From positions 992,001 through 1,056,000 of the forward strand of contig NZ_JQCR01000002.1 of the NCBI RefSeq assembly GCF_000757885.1: a stretch of DNA of 64,000 nt. Reading direction: 5' to 3'. The stretch is from Paenibacillus wynnii. GTDB lineage: Bacteria; Bacillota; Bacilli; Paenibacillales; Paenibacillaceae. Every line of letters begins with the position of its first letter. Position 1 is the first letter of the stretch. This document shows, in pieces, positions 61,379-64,000 of the stretch. Below the pieces are notes generated by a model, which had not been told where the DNA came from, did not search any database, and worked only from the letters and a program-made list of their open reading frames with translations. The translations under genes and the position numbers were made by a program.

Positions 61379-63268
61379 TTATAAGGAGTGGGGATCCCCC
61401 GAAGGTGCGGCCATAGGCAGCGTAATAACAACTTCGGTCCCTGCTCCTTTTTTGCTGTGAAAAACGACTTCTCCCTGCATCACTTCAATAATCCGAAACG
61501 TGACCATTAGTCCCAACCCCGTTCCCTTGTTCTTTTGGGAGAAGTAGGGCTCTCCTAACCGAAGCAGCACATCAGAGTTCATTCCTTCACCATTATCATT
61601 AACTCGAATGAATACTTTGTCTCCATTTCCGTATGCAGTGATATGAATCAACCCATCGTCTTGGAAAGCCTCTATACTGTTCTTGATAATATTAATTAGA
61701 GCTTGCTTGAACTTTGAAGAGTTCCCTTTAATCCAAAGATTATTATCTACATCAAGTATGATTTTCCCATTGTTCAGATGACAGAGCGGCAGGAGAATAC
61801 TCTCAATATGCTTGAATTCATCATAGACATTAAGAATTAAAATCTGTTCGAACTCAGGTTTGGCAAAAGTCAGAAAATCCGTAATAATATTCGATGCCCG
61901 ATCCAGCTCACTGAGAGCCATGAACATATACTCTTTCTCATCACCGCTCGACTTCTCACTAAGCAGCTGTAGAAATCCCCGAGTTACCTGCAGAGGGTTA
62001 CGAACCTCATGCGCTACGGAAGCCGCAAGTTCACTAATGATCTGCACTTTCTCCGAACGCTGGAGTTCATTGTTGAATAATTCCAGTTCTTTGGAGTATT
62101 TAACTACCTGAGCATGGTCAAGGGCAAGTCTTCGTCCTAAAATCACAATCAAAGATAAAATAAAAATAACAAGGGCCCACTTCCAATAGTATAAATCATA
62201 GTTGCCTGCACGCACATAATACCAGACCAGTTCCAATACTCCTGTAAGCGCTGCTGAACCGAACCCTACGGCAAAAATAAGAGCATCCTTATTACGTCTG
62301 AAGGAGAAAATGATTACACAGGCAATGAGCAGGATAAATTGAATAATCATTATGAACCCAATAATTTTTGTGGAAACAAAATAATAAAACTCTACATACT
62401 CGTTGCCGGATAGAATGTTGACAGCCATACAGCATAGGCAGAACACGGAATAGAGAACCTGAAACTTTCGGAACCGTCTGATGATGTAAAACTTACCCGG
62501 ACCAAATATTTTTTCAAACAGAAAGGTAAGCGACGGTAAAAGCGACAATAGGGCAAAGTCCAAAAACATTATACTTATAGGACCTAGATAACTATAAAAA
62601 GTATATATATAAGGGGAGTAAGTTATCGACAAAATCCCTGTTGAAGCAATGACTACGGCAAGGCCTGATGAAATAGTGAAATGCTCCTTGCTCAGAAAAA
62701 AGGCACAAACAAACAATATGAGAGCAACAAAGATAAAGGCGCCACCCAAGATAATGTCTACTAGCCCATTCTTGGCATACTGATGGATAAGAAGGTCATG
62801 CTCGCCGATAACAACCTTATCTTTTATCCCGATTCTGTCCTGAAGTGTCTCTGTCCAGATGTATAAGGTTTTACCACTGTCTTCTGTGCTTAGAGGGAAT
62901 AACAGGGAATAGTTGTCTTTGATGTAATTCCGTTCACCCTCAAATATCAGAAGATCCTCTACATAAACCTTCACATGAAGGGCATATAAGGTATCAATAT
63001 ATACAGAAGGAGACGTCCACTTTACTTCTGGCAATGGGACGCGAATCCATGCGGAAGATACTCCTTTTGGCATCTGGGGTGAATTCTGGAGTGATCCTGC
63101 ATCCATCCATCCCGTCGTGCCTCTTTCGTCTCCCCATTTCATCTGCCACTTTGTTATCTCAGCAGAAGGGTGAGCATTATCGGCTGATGCATACAGCGAT
63201 CCACCGGTCATGAACACAAGAAATAGTACTGCTGCTATATGGAGAATATTCTTAACCGTCATACGCAT
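61379..63268 (-). CDS. sensor histidine kinase with 7TMR-DISM sensor
   Basis: A 629-residue kinase. A signal peptide (about 1-28) leads to an extracellular 7TMR-DISM-type beta domain (about 35-165, SAWIRVPLPEVKW) and seven membrane helices (about 170-385). The HisKA domain has His420 in AASVAHEVRNPLQVTRGFLQ, and the HATPase_c domain has NIIKNSIEAF, NDNGEGM and the GTGLGLMV G box. The ligand may be a carbohydrate, as in other DISM proteins, but this is not shown. It overlaps the upstream kinase gene by ten bases. A cognate response regulator is not in the window. Confidence 0.9.
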   Translation of the reverse strand: MRMTVKNILHIAAVLFLVFMTGGSLYASADNAHPSAEITKWQMKWGDERGTTGWMDAGSLQNSPQMPKGVSSAWIRVPLPEVKWTSPSVYIDTLYALHVKVYVEDLLIFEGERNYIKDNYSLLFPLSTEDSGKTLYIWTETLQDRIGIKDKVVIGEHDLLIHQYAKNGLVDIILGGAFIFVALILFVCAFFLSKEHFTISSGLAVVIASTGILSITYSPYIYTFYSYLGPISIMFLDFALLSLLPSLTFLFEKIFGPGKFYIIRRFRKFQVLYSVFCLCCMAVNILSGNEYVEFYYFVSTKIIGFIMIIQFILLIACVIIFSFRRNKDALIFAVGFGSAALTGVLELVWYYVRAGNYDLYYWKWALVIFILSLIVILGRRLALDHAQVVKYSKELELFNNELQRSEKVQIISELAASVAHEVRNPLQVTRGFLQLLSEKSSGDEKEYMFMALSELDRASNIITDFLTFAKPEFEQILILNVYDEFKHIESILLPLCHLNNGKIILDVDNNLWIKGNSSKFKQALINIIKNSIEAFQDDGLIHITAYGNGDKVFIRVNDNGEGMNSDVLLRLGEPYFSQKNKGTGLGLMVTFRIIEVMQGEVVFHSKKGAGTEVVITLPMAAPSGDPHSL

Positions 63269-64000
63269 GCAAGCACCTCTTCCTCTTCAGGTCTGGCAAT
63301 AGGGAGCTTCACTATAACTTCAGTGCCCTCCCCCAATTGACTATGAAATTTGATAGTTCCTCTCATGGCCTCAATAATCTTGAATGTGACCATAAGACCC
63401 AGGCCTGTACCTTTGCTCTTATTAGAATAATAGGGTTCTCCAAGTCTAGCTAACTCACTGCTTTTCATACCCTCACCATTATCCCGAACACTTACGATTA
63501 TGTAGGTACTTGATTGCCAAACTGTTATAGTAATAAGCCCGTTTTCCTGTAAGGATTCCACACTGTTTTTGAGAATATTAAGGAATGCCTGTTTCAGCTT
63601 GAAAGAGCTTCCCTCCACGTAAAGTCCGGTTTGCAGCTTGAGAATAATCTCTGCTTCGCGTAGATTAGCTAAAGGAACCAGAACCCCTGCTATATGCCTA
63701 AGTTCTCCGGAAATGTCAAGCCGTTCTACCGACTCTAACTCAGGTTTGGCAAATGTGAGAAAGTCCGTGATAATCATTGCTGCCCTGTCCAGCTCTGTAA
63801 CCGCCATCTGCAAATACGTCTTCTCCTTCTGTCCGGACATCTCACCAAGAATCTGAAGGAAGCCCCGAGTAACATGTAGTGGGTTCTGAACTTCCTGCGC
63901 GACAGAAGCAGCCAGCTCGCTGATAATCTCCATCTTCTCAGATCGCTGCAAGTCATTATTGAATTTCTCCAGTTCATAGGAATAGTGTACGACCTGCTCA
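63259..64000 (-). CDS. histidine-kinase-like protein lacking the phospho-acceptor His (5' end outside window)
   Basis: This is the C-terminal 247 residues of a protein that continues past the window edge. It aligns closely with the same part of the next kinase: ELAASVAQEVQNPLHVTRGF (H-box position), NILKNSVESL, RDNGEGMKSS and GTGLGLMVTFKIIEAMRG. The H-box His is CAG, Gln, instead of His, so it cannot autophosphorylate in the normal way. The ATP-binding N, G1 and G2 boxes appear intact. It is co-transcribed upstream of the intact paralogue. It may be a regulatory pseudo-kinase or half of a heterodimer. Confidence 0.85.
   Translation of the reverse strand, partial: EQVVHYSYELEKFNNDLQRSEKMEIISELAASVAQEVQNPLHVTRGFLQILGEMSGQKEKTYLQMAVTELDRAAMIITDFLTFAKPELESVERLDISGELRHIAGVLVPLANLREAEIILKLQTGLYVEGSSFKLKQAFLNILKNSVESLQENGLITITVWQSSTYIIVSVRDNGEGMKSSELARLGEPYYSNKSKGTGLGLMVTFKIIEAMRGTIKFHSQLGEGTEVIVKLPIARPEEEEVLACV

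Overview
The window looks like a chromosomal segment of a spore-forming, motile, exopolysaccharide-producing Firmicute, most likely Paenibacillus or a close relative. The indications are strong AGGAGG-type ribosome binding sites, frequent TTG/GTG starts, Gram-positive lipoboxes, a GerA-type spore germination operon, and an EPS cluster that contains GH26 mannanase-like enzymes and resembles Paenibacillus polysaccharide clusters. The genus is inferred from protein style and gene content, not from a marker gene.

Layout. 0-5.6 kb: chemotaxis receptor, dGTPase, a HTH/PBP-like regulator, a GyrI-like protein and a 42-codon gene. 5.6-9.7 kb: spore germinant receptor operon (A, C, B subunits plus a small membrane protein) behind a sigma-G-like promoter and a 17-bp hairpin. 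9.7-12.8 kb: a six-bladed propeller protein and modAB without modC. 12.9-19.9 kb: a five-gene dipeptide/oligopeptide ABC operon and a WYL regulator. 20.1-26.4 kb: a gene under a LexA-type operator, a three-gene operon (HExxH membrane protein, kinase-less sensor-like membrane protein, receiver-less LytTR regulator), a coiled-coil membrane protein, AIM24, PerR-box Dps and a K+/H+ antiporter.

26.5-52.5 kb is one large exopolysaccharide region, transcribed leftward. It runs from a two-component system through chain-length regulator, BY-kinase, GalU, initiating glycosyltransferase, six further glycosyltransferases, two polymerase/ligase-type membrane proteins, flippase, UDP-glucose dehydrogenase and ManC. 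It ends with three secreted glycoside hydrolases. The hydrolase genes sit behind a well-conserved class I c-di-GMP riboswitch, which is itself enclosed by a 21-bp long-range helix. This links c-di-GMP to synthesis or remodelling of a mannose- and glucuronate-containing matrix.

53.1-64 kb is accessory in character: an AraC regulator and a GH20 hexosaminidase, a secreted protein/lipoprotein pair of unknown function, an IS110 relic, dispersed palindromic repeats, and a small locus that may be an undescribed RiPP system (NHLP-type leader peptide beside a free-standing isoprenoid-synthase-fold protein, with a divergent Gfo/Idh/MocA-like oxidoreductase). The right edge holds two tandem sensor kinases, one of which lacks the phospho-acceptor histidine.

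Starts were re-chosen from Shine-Dalgarno spacing where the longest ORF looked wrong. No rRNA, tRNA, CRISPR array or intact insertion sequence was recognised.
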